From Aquilaria yunnanensis (taxonomy: Eukaryota; Streptophyta; Magnoliopsida; Malvales; Thymelaeaceae): a stretch of DNA of 64,000 bases. How positions within the stretch are numbered: the stretch's first letter is position 1; each line of letters begins with the position of its first letter. The position numbers and the translations under genes were made by a program. The notes under the pieces were generated by a model, which was not told the DNA's origin, did not search any database, and worked only from the letters and a program-made list of their open reading frames with translations. The stretch covers positions 36,740,001-36,804,000 of the forward strand of contig CM077597.1 of NCBI GenBank assembly GCA_039654915.1, in the 5' to 3' direction. Of this stretch, positions 21,554 to 33,700 are shown piece after piece.

Positions 21554-23755
21554 TGTCATAACCCTCATTCCCACACAAAGCTTAAGTAAATGAGAGGTGA
21601 AAACTAAGTAGAAAGCGTGTCATGTGCAATGGCTTAAAAGATATATTAGTTGGACCTAGTACACACATGTGAATGTACAAAAGACATGCTTACCGAGTGT
21701 ACTCGGATGAATATTTGAAGGACTTAAGAGCATAGTGGCAGATTTATGAATGTAAGGGCTCATTTGCATATATACATTCAAGTGCTAAAATGGGGGGAAT
21801 CTTTTAGTGGGGGATCACATGGCGCCATGCAAGAAAATAACCTTACAGAGACAAGCATTACACCCAATTTCATGCCATGTGGCACCCAACCGGTTTTGCG
21901 TCCTTCCACTTAGTCAAACCATTTCATTTTCGGGTCAAAGCTCATAGTTTGAGCTTAGTTGGTGTTCTTGGCTTTGGAGGCTTGGGTTTTTGCTAAATTG
22001 GTGAAGGATTAAAATTGAAATTGAAGAACCAAGCATGTTCAAGTGTAATTCAGCCTTAGGCAACCTTGGAGTTACATTGCCAAGCTTGCATTCTTGCATT
22101 TGGAAGCTTGGTCAAGAGCAAAGGGCAAGGATTGGTAAGGGATTCATTATACTCATCTTGATTTTGGTTGATTTCCATGTTCGGGTGAGTATTACGCAAT
22201 CTAGGTGATAGGTTGTGAGCTAAATAAGCTTAGATTGTTGTAGGGCTATGTTTACCCTTTGGGTAATTGAGTGAAGTGTGCTAGCTAGCATTGTTAATGG
22301 CAAGTACTAAAGTTCTATCAAGGGTCGGCCAACCCATGTGTGAACTTGGAGCTCTATGTGTTGAGATTAACTAAGGGAATTGAGAAAATGAACACAATAT
22401 GTGTGTACTTCCTAGCGCGTTATTAGGCCGAGACTAGGGCTTGGGTTTGTGGTGTGTGTGTTGCTTACTTTGGTGATTGGATGTGTGTGCTAACCCTTAG
22501 TATTGTTATTTAGTATATTGCTATGTGTTTTCCTTGTTTTTGTGTCTACTTTGCAAGAGCTTTGGAGGCTAAGCTTTCGGGCTTAACTAAGTAGAAACAT
22601 AGTGTTGTTTGTTTCCTTTACTGAGCTATCTATGTAACTCATGCCCTATAATTACTTGTTTTAGGAAAGGATAATGACCCTTGAATTGCTTGTATGCCAA
22701 GGATTGAGTATTCAGGTACCTTGGAGATGTGGATACTGGCTTGGTTATCTAGCTCAATAAGCATAAGTATAAGTCTATATGTGCAAGTCTTTATGATTGT
22801 TCAAGCCTATATGTTTATGCTGCTTGCAGGCTTTGTGAGTAGATTGTAGGACAAGTCTAGTGGGATGGACATGTGCTCAATAGTTTATGTTGTGGTTTGC
22901 CTTATTAACCATGAGTTTGATGGTTAGGCTTGTACTTCAAACCAAAGTCTTGCTTTATGTGGTGTTGGTAGATTTCAGATATGTTTAAGTGTATAGGCAT
23001 GTGAACTCTCTTCTCGGTTTGTTTTGGGTTTTGATTTTATCTTGGTCATGAAAACTAAGTTTTTGTATATTTGGTTATGTATGGGTGGTATAAATGCCCT
23101 CTTTGAGGAGAGGTGTTAGTTATGTATTTGAGGAGTTTATGGTTATGTGTTGGATGGTTGTGAGGGAAGTTTCCATGCGTGTTGATTATGTGGCTAAGTT
23201 GGTTTACAAATCTCTTCGGCACGTGTTTAAGCATGTGTATATAAAGTATGTGTTTTCAAAATTTATGAGAATGGGTATCCTGGTTGTCATGCATGAATGT
23301 ATTCATACATGATAAGCACAAGAGCGCAAACAAATGATTAATGCATGTGATAATTGCCTTGGTATGCAAGGTTTCCTTGGTGCTAAGGTAGGTAGGCTTC
23401 CTGGGACGTGCTCCTCGGTGCCCTAGCATGTGTCCTAGGGCACTGCTAATAATGCCCAACAAGCACCTAGGTGGGCACCCTGGGCTAGTGATAGACATAC
23501 ATGAGACACACACACACAGTGCACTAAGTCCAGTGTCCAAACAGGTATCCAAGCTAACGATAAGCACCTGAGGGGGCAATTTTGAGGACACATGCATTTA
23601 GTGTCCTAGTGCACCAGGCACTAGTGATAGGCACCTAGGCACGCCATCCTGAGTGAACAAGGTGCACACACCACCTAGTGCCCAAAGTAGCACCTGTGCT
23701 ATTCTTAGGGCTAACGATAGGTATGCATGGGTAGGCGCCTATATGGGGCATAACA
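21554..23755 (+). repeat. Gypsy C 5' LTR
   Basis: 2202 bases, starting TGTCATAACCCTC at the break in Gypsy B and ending GGGGCATAACA, eight bases before the primer site. Its middle part resembles the reversed LTR 58246-60301 (for example CCAAGCTTG near 22080). No coding sequence is recognised in it. Confidence 0.85.
23484..23722 (+). repeat. Spaced degenerate repeats at the end of Gypsy C LTR
   Basis: A core like GCTARYGATAG recurs at 23484, 23553, 23620 and 23710, each time near a CACCTAGG- or CACCT-like block, at spacings of 69, 67 and 90. A CA-rich run lies at 23505-23518. Confidence 0.55.
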
Positions 23756-23763
23756 ACTTCTGT

Positions 23764-23775
23764 TGGTATCAGAGC
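23764..23775 (+). promoter_or_regulatory. Primer binding site of Gypsy C
   Basis: TGGTATCAGAGC is complementary to the 3' end of plant initiator tRNA-Met, the usual primer of chromoviruses and Copia elements. Confidence 0.88.
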
Positions 23776-23960
23776 AAGTTTGGACCTAAATGTCTGTCTA
23801 GACTTGTTCCCACATAAGTTTGAGTATACTTGTACTTATTGACCATATGTGTATGCATGTACCCTTGTGTGTCAGATGAGAACCTGAGGCCAAGCACGGG
23901 GAGTTCTTGAGTAAGATGAGTGTAGGGCAACCCATCTAAGGGATGGACAACCTACATATG
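23776..23960 (+). other. Gypsy C leader up to the Copia insertion
   Basis: Non-coding leader. It ends CTACATATG; ATATG (23956-23960) is the left target duplication of the Copia LTR. Joined across the insertion, the leader meets ATGAGCCCGAAAGGC (61633 on), the probable gag start. Confidence 0.72.
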
Positions 23961-24209
23961 TTTTAGTGTTGTGCCCAAAAGCCAATCATGAGATGATTGT
24001 ATTTTTGCACATTAAGTCATGATATTTTATTAAGGGATTAATCCAGGAATTGTGTTTGTTGTTTTGTTTCTGCGTAATATAACAAACATAATTGTAACCC
24101 TAGAATAATGATATACTCAAATGTCCTTGGTCTAGTATTATTGTGGAGCGAATAATACATAATGACTAGCATATGTGGAGACTAATATGAGATATGTAGT
24201 CTACATATG

Positions 24210-24937
24210 TGATGCCCAACTTTATCCTCATTGTATGACATGTTGGCTTGAAGGAAGGACTTCCAATGAGAAGATATCTATAAGACTTTGAAGAACGTGA
24301 GTTAGGAGCTCCGCACAGTGTGTTTCCGGGGAGAAGCTCCGATGCCCAAGTTAGTTAATAGGAGAGAAGTTGTTTAAGAGCAGAAAGAATAGAGAAGAGA
24401 GTCCTGTTGTTCCTACCAAGGACCCTTCTAAGTATTTATAGAAGGATGAAGGGAGGAGGCCATTTTACACAGCCTATCCAGATCATCACACGTGTTTGGC
24501 TAAATCTAGTCCATACCTTCGGAGGCATGTATCTCCAGCTGGTCGTAGGCCGTTCTGGCCAGAGGGTAGGGGAGTGTGCGAGATCTCTTTGTCAAAGGCT
24601 CCTTAACCATTTTTGTCGTTTCTCTATAAGACCCCTTCGGATATGTGAGACCCTTTCGGGCAGAGATTTATCCCCGAGGTCTACTGGGGAAGACCCCTCA
24701 GAAGAGCGGGCCATCTTCAGGAGACTTTTTCCTCTGTTGGGGATGGTGGATCTCCTCTTCTGAGGTTGGTAGCTTCATGAATCTGAGAGTGGTGAAGAAA
24801 CCTATTTAGCAAACTTGGTCATATTACTTTCCGAGGATGGTGTGGAGAATCACTCGAGATTGAGCTATAACGCTTCCAAGGGTGGTGTCAAGTTAGCAAA
24901 TTAAGAGGTCTTGTGGGCGATAGCCCTTTGGCTATCA
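24210..24937 (-). repeat. Gypsy D 3' LTR
   Basis: 728 bases matching 57683-58245 plus 60302-60471. Its inner end carries a perfect hairpin GATAGCC-CTTT-GGCTATC (24919-24936) at the LTR terminus. Confidence 0.9.
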
Positions 24938-24955
24938 CATGCCCCCCTTTGAAGG
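24938..24955 (-). promoter_or_regulatory. Polypurine tract of Gypsy D
   Basis: On minus, AAAGGGGGGCATG directly precedes the LTR start TGATAGCC. Confidence 0.8.
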
Positions 24956-25041
24956 GCCGAAGTTCTATCTTTGGTCATAGCTAGCTTTTTTGGCAGGAGG
25001 TTTTTCTTTTTGTCGATATTGTACTTTTAGCGCTATTCCAT

Positions 25042-25195
25042 GCCAAGCTTTGGCAAAGTTACATCTTTGGAAAGTAATCTAATGTTTTGTACCCTCTAGC
25101 CGAATTCTGGTGAGGTTTCTTCTTGGGAAAGTAATCAATTGTTTTGTAGCCACAAGCCAAATTCTAGCGAGGTTACATCTGAGGATGGTAAAGAA
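25042..25195. repeat. 57-bp tandem repeat upstream of accessory-gene promoter
   Basis: Units start at 25042, 25099 and 25156 (period 57, about 2.7 copies). Shared blocks are GCCRAATTCTRGYGAGGTT, TCTTGGGAAAGTAATC and ATGTTTTGTA, diverged but clear. They lie between the polypurine tract and the antisense promoter of Gypsy D, where no other feature is visible. Confidence 0.68.
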
Positions 25196-25401
25196 GTGAC
25201 CTTCACTTTAGGGCTTTTGTTCTCTACTGCCTATCTTCTGACCGAATGGTCACATCATCTTGGGTGATGTGATATAGACTAGCTAGTGTCAGGAGGTGTG
25301 CCCTCATTTATTGTGCCATGTGACACGTGTCATGAAAGCATTGGCAATCAATTACGTCCGTTGCATCAGTTAAGTCCCTTCGCTTGTGAAGGGTCATTAT
25401 G

Positions 25402-25437
25402 GTGACGCTTCGCCTACCTCCCTTGGTCTATATAAAG
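25402..25437 (+). promoter_or_regulatory. Antisense promoter of Gypsy D accessory gene
   Basis: GTGACGCTTCGCCTACC, then CCTTGGTC and TATATAAA (25429-25436), match the block upstream of the Gypsy A gene (13553-13598, minus). The ATG follows 239 bases after the TATA box. The leader is CT-rich and may itself contain an intron (GTGAGT near 25600). Confidence 0.75.
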
Positions 25438-26530
25438 CCTCTTTCCCTCATAGTTTCCTCACACTCTTGCTTCCATTCTTTTTCGCTTTTAGACTTTCTC
25501 TTGTTCTCCATCGTTTTCCTGCGACGGTGCTAGCGGTGGAGCGATTTCCAGCAAGGTTTTACAGCGTTCTCTGAAGTTCCTATTTTCTTCTTGGATTAGG
25601 TGAGTTTATTTCCAAAGTTGTTCTTTTTCTTCTCATTTTTTTTCTTGCGACTGAGGTTAAGGTTCTTTTCGAACATGTCTTCTTCCCAAGCCAAAGTTTG
25701 GTCAATTCTTGAGAGTTGGCTTTCTCTCAATTCTCATCTAAGCTATGCCACTTCAGAGAAACTGAATAAGTGGTCAGCCAAATTTTTTCCTCCTTCCTAT
25801 GCCATCACTAGGCTCCCTGGTCATGGTATGCCTAGCTATGCTCCTCGGAAAAAAGAGATCACTATCTTCAAAGCACAGCTGAAGGCGGGACTTCGGTATC
25901 CCCTTCCGAGGATGGTGAATAACTTTTGCCAATTTCATGGCATAGCCATTAACCAACTGCCACCAAACTCTTATTCCTACTTCAACATCTTTCTTTGCAT
26001 GTACGGGGTCTTTAAAATATAACCCCACTTAATCTTTTTCATGTAGCACTACAAACTTCACCTCATTCCAAAGGGAGGGTTCTACTTCCTGCTTTTTCAA
26101 CGGTCAAGGAGCAAAAAAATCACCTTCACCTTCAGAACAAAGGATAGTTGGCGAGGGTGGCAGAAGAAGTAATTTTTTCTAAAAGTGGACGAGCAGTGGA
26201 AAGACATGGCAACCAAGTGGGCTTCAGGGACCCCTAATATCAACATGATGGATCTATCAAAGCTGCTTACCCTCAAACTTGAATCTAAGTTCGAGGAATT
26301 CGATAACCATATTTGGGCAATAGCTGACTGGTCCGAAAAGGCTTCTTTGCCTCCACTGTACCCCTTCCCCATCAGATGGAATTTTCTGACCAAAGAGGTA
26401 CTTCAGGAAATCGGTGTCATCAAGGAACATGTTATTGACTTGGACATGCCAAAACCAGTAGTGGACAGGAACAAGTCCTGGCTTGTCAAGCTTCTTCGGA
26501 ACAAACTCTCCTATTTGGAACTTGTTGAGA

Positions 26531-26597
26531 GTAAGCTCCTTTCTAACTTGTTTTTTGGGATTTTTCCATACTTACACTGATCTTTTTTTCCTTGTAG
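26531..26597 (+). other. Candidate intron 1 of Gypsy D accessory gene
   Basis: Donor GAGA|GTAAGC and acceptor TTTTTCCTTGTAG|AGATGGG bound 67 bases with a pyrimidine-rich end, at the same protein position as 12363-12432 in Gypsy A. Confidence 0.65.
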
Positions 26598-28586
26598 AGA
26601 TGGGTGACAAGTCAGCAACTTTTTACAAGAGTCCCTTCCTCGGTCAAGCTGAGAAGGGAGAACAGCAGAAGAAAAAAGCACTGAAGAGGAAGAAGGTGCC
26701 TGGTGGGTCATCCTCGGTGCTGAGGTCGAAGAAAAATAAGGAGGACTCCCTTCCCCCTCCCCCCGAAGACCAAACAGAGATGGCCGACCAAACGCCCGTG
26801 CGTGTTGACCCACCCTCAGATCTGGCTATCCACTCAACCCCTTTAAGTACCAATGCTGCTATCAAGACACTGGGGACTTTGGTTTGGGAGATCTCAACCG
26901 AAGAGGCCCTAAAAAAATGAAGAATGAATGGCAAGGACATTTGTTACCACCTCACAAAACTGGGAGAATTACAAGTGCGTCATAATGGCTAAAAACCATT
27001 ATATTGTGTAATTCTCACCATAGTGATTGAAGTGTGGGGTGTAAAAGGCATGATCAACAGCTCCTTAAAAGTGCTCCAAGTTGGTAACTTGGACCCCAAG
27101 AAAAGCCTTAAGGATTGCTTGTTTGTCAAGCAACCTATGGACTTTTTTGTAAGGTTTTGGAAATTAGGGTACTCAATTGCACAACTTTCACAAAAGAGAT
27201 TTGGAGAGTTATGGGAAGAATATGAATGATATGAGAGTGCTATTGGAGAACCAAATTACTTATAGAAGACAAGTATGGACAAAGGAATGCACAAAAAGGC
27301 TTTAAGGACTTAAGTGTCCTATTGTGTGCCTTTGGTTGTCCATGCTTATGACTTAAGTCAAATAAAAGTTTTGTGGGCTTATCCAACATAAGGAGGGGCT
27401 GCTATGTCATGGGATAAGGAAGTCGAATATGGTCCAAGAGATAAAGACTAAGAAACCTTAGTCTTGTAGCAAGGAAAATGACATAAAGCTTAATTAGGGC
27501 TATTAGGTGTGTTTTGTGCACTAAAGTCTTTATAAGTGGTTATCTTTGTCTTTATTTTCCACATTTGTTCTCTTCCAGCAGCAAAAAATGTAGTACCTCC
27601 ACCTCCACGCTTCTTCCATAGCCACCATACCTTCAAACTCAAAACTACTTGCAATTGAAGTCAAAGAAGTACAATTGGAAGCTATTTGGTGCTATTGCTT
27701 GAGTGCACCGAGGATCAATCTCCAATTTTAGCATACCCATCAAGGTAAGGGTTCTCTTGCTCTCATAGATTGTTTACTATATTTTCAAGCATCCATGGAG
27801 CTAGGGCTAAGCTTGGATGAGAGCCATGAGCTTGATGAACCAAGCTTAGTGAGGGGAGTGCACTTATTGAAGGTTTTGTAACCTAGTGTGAAGTGCACAA
27901 AGATGGCAATGAAATAAGAGTTTTCTAAAGTTTCCTGGATTGTTTACTGTATTTCCAAACATCCATGAAGCTAAGACCATGCTTGGAAGTGAGCAAAAAG
28001 CTCAAGGAACCAAGTATGGGTTAAGGGGAAAGAAGCATGGCAAGGTTTCGGCCTTAGTGTTGCCATGCTAAATATGGTAGCAAGAAAGAAGGGTTTCTAG
28101 AGCCCAAAGTTAGTACTAACTACTTTTGAAATCCTCCTAAGGCCAAGCATTAGCTTGAGGAGGGTTGTCAGAGTGATTTATTTAAGTTTATTACATGTTT
28201 TATGGACTAACCTATGGTTATTGTTGCGACTGCATTTCATGTGTTTGTTGGTTGTCAATGGCTGCTGCATTTGGTTGCTATATCTTTTATATATGCATTT
28301 GTGGTTTTTGTGTTTTAGTTTCTTTGGATGCAGGGTTTAATGAGGATCACATTACCTTAAGAAACCAAGTGTTACCCTTACTAAGTTTCTCAATGAAACT
28401 TACTCCCCTCAATTCTGTCATTTTAGGTCCAACAGAAAGATCACATTCAAACTGACCTTTTTCGTTTGAGTTTTGATCTGAAATTTTAGGCACATCAACT
28501 TTCATATGTTTAGTTATGATCTAGAATTTTGGTGATTTTAGGAGCACATTTGGTATTTTTAATGGTGGTACTTACTCTGTTGTGCA

Positions 28587-30002
28587 TGTTAGTGTTGTGC
28601 CCAGAAGCCAATCATGAGATGACTGTATTTTTGCATATTGAGTCATGATATTTTATTAAAGCATTAATCCAGCAATTATGTTTCTTTTTTTGCTTCTGCG
28701 TAACGTAACAAACGTAATTGTAACCCTAGAATAATGATATTCTCAAACATCCCTAGTCTAGTATTATTGTGGAGCGGGTTGCAATAATACATAATGACTA
28801 GCATATGTGGAGACTAACATGAGATATGTAGTCTAAATATGGGTACAAGTTGGAGAACTTGTGTACTAGACCGACCCACCATGAGAACACTACATGGAAC
28901 GTTATATGAATGTCATAAGTGATTCTCATAGTGATCATGGTATATGTAGTCCTTCGACCTAAGATCATCAAGGTTCCCTACTTGTGAGTCACATACTTTG
29001 ATACTTTCCTTTGTTGCTCGTAACTGAGTGAACTTGAAGGAGGTCATTGGGTATGCCACATATCATGCGGAGGGATTTGTATGATCAAGATGGGATTTGT
29101 CCCTCCTATGTAACGGGAGTGACATCTTCGGGCCCCCTTGATAGAATGAGACTTAGAAAGTGCATGGCCATGCTCGGATGAGTTGATATCCGATATCAAT
29201 GTCATCAGTTTAAGTTGGTCTACTCAGTAATCAAGAAACCAAAGGTTGGGCTATACGAGAGTGACACGTTCCATGTCTCGTGCTTAGTCTTGATATCTTG
29301 CACAAAGGGACAATGGCATATATCGGTAATGATCATAAAGGTTTAGTCAAATCACTGACAATCTTGTCACTTGGGTAGCAATGATGTGTTGCTAGACACC
29401 GCTCATTGCTCATGATCATAAATGTGATTTATGGTCATTGCCAATGTGGTAGGAGCCTATTGGGTCACACACATAGAGCTATTTGGATCATTAGAGTGCA
29501 TGGGCTAATAATTTGGGTTTTGGTTTCACAATAATTTCGTATTAATAATGGGCCCAATAGTTGACCCATTTTTAAGCCTGAAATTAAGGCCTAATTGGAT
29601 TAGAGCCTTAAAAGCCCATTAGGTCTGGAAGTTGAGTCTCACTATAAATACAACTTTTAGTGAGAAATTTGCAGCTCTGCTGGCCCTAGCCTCCCAAGAG
29701 GACAGCCGCACTCTTCTCTTACAATTCCTTGGAGGACACAAGCTAGCACTGCAAGCGCAAGAGAAATGCATCTGCCGAGATGCGGTGGAAGCATGGTGAT
29801 CCTGAGAGGCTCGTGTGGATACCATAGAGAGCCTGAACACATCAACTGTCAGGTTTTGTGATTCGACTCTATAGTTGAGTGAGAGATCTCAACCAAAAAT
29901 TAGGTATGAAAATTTTTGAACATCCGATTTACCCCATTTCACTTGGATCCTTGAAGGTTTTGGTTAAATTCTGTTATGCTTTTTGGCTCCCGAAACCCAA
30001 TA
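28587..30002 (+). repeat. Copia 5' LTR
   Basis: 1416 bases, TGTTAGTGTTGTG to CGAAACCCAATA; TATAAATA at 29643-29650. U3 holds several perfect inverted repeats: GTATTATTG/CAATAATAC at 28761-28790, and ACAAGTT/AACTTGT at 28845-28862. Confidence 0.92.
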
Positions 30003-30003
30003 G

Positions 30004-30015
30004 TGGTATCAGAGC
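30004..30015 (+). promoter_or_regulatory. Primer binding site of Copia element
   Basis: TGGTATCAGAGC lies one base after the LTR and is complementary to initiator tRNA-Met. Confidence 0.9.
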
Positions 30016-32863
30016 TACTAGTGAAACCCTAAATCGAGATTGAATGTTGAATCGCATGATGTTATGTGTTCGGTTGCTTTCGTCCATGATTAATTAGATT
30101 GATTCATGATGCATGAAATCGAAATTCGTAATGAACATATGGCATATATAAAGAAATGACATTAATTGGTTAATGAGATTAACCTAAAATTGATAGGTAT
30201 GAGATACCTAAATGGATTAGGATTTTTGCAATAGTTGCAAAAACCCTAACTTGGTTCGGATTCGGCCTATTTGGACACCGAAAGTAAGGTATTTTTGGTG
30301 GTTCAATTGGAGGAGTCTCAGGTGCCTACTTGCTCAAAATAGAAGATCTCGGGCAAAGCAATTGTAAGACAATTGGCCAGCGGAACCGCCGTATGCGAAG
30401 CGCCACATAAATAAAACTGGTTAATCAACTCGCGAAAATTGGCATGCATTTGTTGAATGAGATTTGGAATGTTATGCTGATTGATGGTTGAAGCATGGTG
30501 CATGGTTATAGCCCTCGATTGGTTGTACTTGTAAATATGGCCTGCGAGTCGTGCCTTCTCTTGTTACTCTCATTGTACATTATTTTCTCACCTTACTCCC
30601 CTTGAATGTAACTCAAGGTTTCTATTATTAATGTAATGGTACATTATGGGATCATCCAAGCTGGTATGTCCAATGATCATCCAAGGTGGTATGTGTTAGT
30701 ATTGTGCCCAAAAAGCCAATCATGAGATGATTGTATTTTTGCACATTGAGTCATGATATTTTATTGAGGCATTAATCCAGCAATTTTGTTTGTTGTTTTG
30801 TTTCCTCGTAACGTAATAAACATAATTGTAACCCTAGAATAATGATATTCTTAAACGTCCCTAGTCTAGTATTATTGTGGAGCGGGTTGCAATAATACGT
30901 AATGACTAGCATATGTGGAGACTAATATGAGATATGTAGTCTACATATGGGTACAAGTTGGAGAACTTGTGTACTGGACCGACCCACCATGAGAACACTT
31001 CATGGATCGTTATATGAGTGTCATAAGTGATTCTCATAGTGATCATGGTATATGTAGTCCTTCGACCTAAGATCATCAAGGTTCCCTACATGTGAGTCAC
31101 ATACTTTGATACTTTCCTTTGTTGCTCGTAACTGAGTGAACTTGAAGGAGGTCATTGGGTATGTCACATATCATGCGGAGGGATTTGTATGATCAAGATG
31201 GGATTTGTCCCTCCTATGTAACGGGATTGATATCTTTGGGCCCCTTGATAGAGTGAGACTTAGAAAATGCATGGCCATGCTCCGATGAGTTGATATATGA
31301 TATCAATGTCGTTAGTTTAATTTGGTCTACTCGGTAATCAAGAAACCCAAGATTGGGCTATACGAGAGTGACACATTCCATGTCTCGTGCTTAGTCTTGA
31401 TATCTTGGACAAAGGGACAATGGCATATATCAGTGATGATCATAAAGGTTTAGTCGATTGACTGACAATCTTGTCACTTGGGTAGCAATGATGTGTTGCT
31501 AGACACCGCTCATTGGTTATGATTATAAATGTGATTTATGATCATTGCCAACATGGCAAAAGCCTATTGGGTCACACACATAGAGCTATTTGGATCATTA
31601 GAGTGCATGGGCTAATTATTTGGGTTATGGTTTCACTTTAATTTCGTATTAATAATGGGCCAAGGAGTTGAGCCATTATTAAGCCCGAAATTAAATCCTA
31701 ATTGGATTAGGGCTTTGAAACCCATTAGGCCTGGAAGTTGAGTCTCACTATAAATACAACTTTTAAGTGAGAAATTCGTAGGTTTCCTTGCCCTAGACAG
31801 CCGCACTCTTCTCTTGCAATTCCTTGGAGGACACAAGCTAGCACTGCAAGCACAAGAGAAACGCATCTGCCGGGACGTGGTGGAAGCGTGGTGATCCCGA
31901 GAGGCTCGTGTGGATACCATAGAGAGCCTGAACACGTCAACTGTTCAGGTTTTGTGATTCGACTCTACAGTTGAGTGAGAGATCTCAACCGAAAATTAGG
32001 TATGAAATTTTCGAACACCCGGTTTACCCCGTTTCACTTAGATCCTGGAGGGTTTCGGTTAAATTCCGCTGCGCTGTTTGGCTCCCGAAACCCAACAGTA
32101 TGTCCAAGGAGGTGACAACAAAAGAGCAACCAAGAAAGGAAGAGAATGAGCTTGTGAAGACCCTTTTCTTTTCTTAGGCTTTTATGATATTCTCATTGGC
32201 CTGAGAATATCACATAGTTTGGGCTATAACCATGTCACGTTTACTTTCTTGTAAGTATGAGATGCATGTTTTATATTTGTATGTGATGCATGTATAAGAC
32301 AACCAGAGATAACAAATTGGTGAGATCAAAACAAAAAATCCCTCAAACAAATATTAAGTCATTAAATGTGATGCCTTCCAAATGTTGGCACTCGTCAAGA
32401 CTTTGATCAACATTAGGTGGGTTTGCCAGAGCAAAGCACCTATGTTCATCTTGGTAAGGCGCAATGGGATAAGAGTGATATCCAAACTGCTAACTTTGGG
32501 TTCGACTTAACTAAGTCACCCTAATAGGATTAGGGACTTAGAGGCATAGAGTTGGGCTTAAGTTCATGAGATGAGCTTGGACAAGTGTTGTTCACCCAAC
32601 TATCCAAGAGCTGCATAAGATGCAATTGGCAAGGAGTTGCCTACCTAAATAGCTGTAACTTGAGAGAAAAGCCAAAGCTGACTTAGGTTGTGGTCAAATA
32701 TGGATCTTGGCCCACTAGAATACCTTAGCGCCGAGGTGTTTCGAAATAATATCGAGGGTTATTATTTTGAGGAAAATAATGGGAATATCGTTTAATAAAA
32801 GTCCTTATTAAATGAATTAAAATACATGACTCTTACACTGCATATTTACTGTTGTAGATAACC
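30016..32863 (+). other. Copia leader, interrupted by solo LTR
   Basis: The parts 30016-30693 and 32103-32863 together give about 1.4 kb between primer site and gag. I see no open frame with homology. Short units such as CCAATGATCATCCAAG near 30650-30690 repeat locally. Confidence 0.68.
30694..32097 (+). mobile_element. Copia solo LTR inside the Copia leader
   Basis: 1404 bases, TGTTAGTATTGTG to CGAAACCCAACA, flanked by a perfect duplication GTATG (30689-30693 and 32098-32102). It is a subfamily I copy (CACTTTAATTTCG, TTTTAAGTGAG), unlike the host element. It is the innermost layer of the stack. Confidence 0.95.
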
Positions 32864-33700
32864 ATGGCACAAAACACATCGACACTTTCGTTGCGATCGA
32901 TCCTTGTGAAGGAAAAACTGAATGGAACCAACTTTCTCAAATGGTACCGAAACTTGAGGATAGTCCTCAAGCAAGAGAGAAAGGCTTATGTCCTAGAGCA
33001 ACCCATTCCAAGAGCTAAAAGGGATGCTCACAAAAGGCATTCTAATGATGCTTTGGATGTTGCATGCCTCATGCTTATTACCATGGAATCTGAGCTTCAG
33101 AAGCAACATGAGAACATAGGGGCGTTCAATATGATCAAACATCTCAAAATGCTTTTCCAAGAGCAAGCTAGGCATGAGAGGTTTGAGACCTCTAAGTCAT
33201 TGTTTTAGTGCAAGATTCTGAGGGTAGTCCCGTGGGTACTCATTTGCTCAAGCTGATTGGGTACATTGAGAATCTTGAGAGTTTGGGATTTGCTCTTCCG
33301 AAAGAGTTGGCTGTTGATGTAGTCTTGCAATCATTGCTTGAAAGCTACAGTCAGTTCGTCATGAACTATAACATGAACGACCTTGACAAGTCCCTCCCTG
33401 AATTGCTCAACATGTTGAGAACTGCTGAGCAAAACCTTAAAAAGGCTAAGCCCATTTTGATGGTTCAAAAAGGCAAGGGAAAGGGAAAAGCCAACAAGAA
33501 AAAGGATAAAGCTAATGGAAAGTTCAATGCTAATTCTTCTTCAGCTGCACTGAAACCAAAGGGTGGTGTGGCAAAGGAAGGGGAGTGCTTCCATTGTAAG
33601 CAACCTGGACACTAGAAGCGCAATTGCAAGCTCTATCTTGAAGAACTTGCTAAGGAAAAGGGAAGTAAGACTTCCACTTCAGGTATTTTTGTTATAGAGG
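32864..33700 (+). pseudogene. gag: Copia gag
   Basis: Starts at ATG 32864. It has the Ty1/copia gag (UBN2-like) motifs LNGTNFLKWYRNLRIVL and ESYSQFVMNYNMNDL. A stop at 33206-33208 splits it. A lysine-rich stretch precedes the CCHC knuckle CFHCKQPGH-stop-KRNCK, where a Trp codon seems to have become TAG (33613-33615). It would encode the particle protein. Confidence 0.9.

Noticed and set aside
25675..26022. Accessory gene as a transposase
   Set aside because: The PF04195 family name mentions a transposon, but no DDE-type or zinc-ribbon catalytic signature is visible, and the gene lies inside a complete LTR element.
26942..28586. This piece as the 5' LTR of another full Gypsy E
   Set aside because: The rest of the LTR is found at 38189-39199 and the host gene resumes right after it, so it is a solo LTR.
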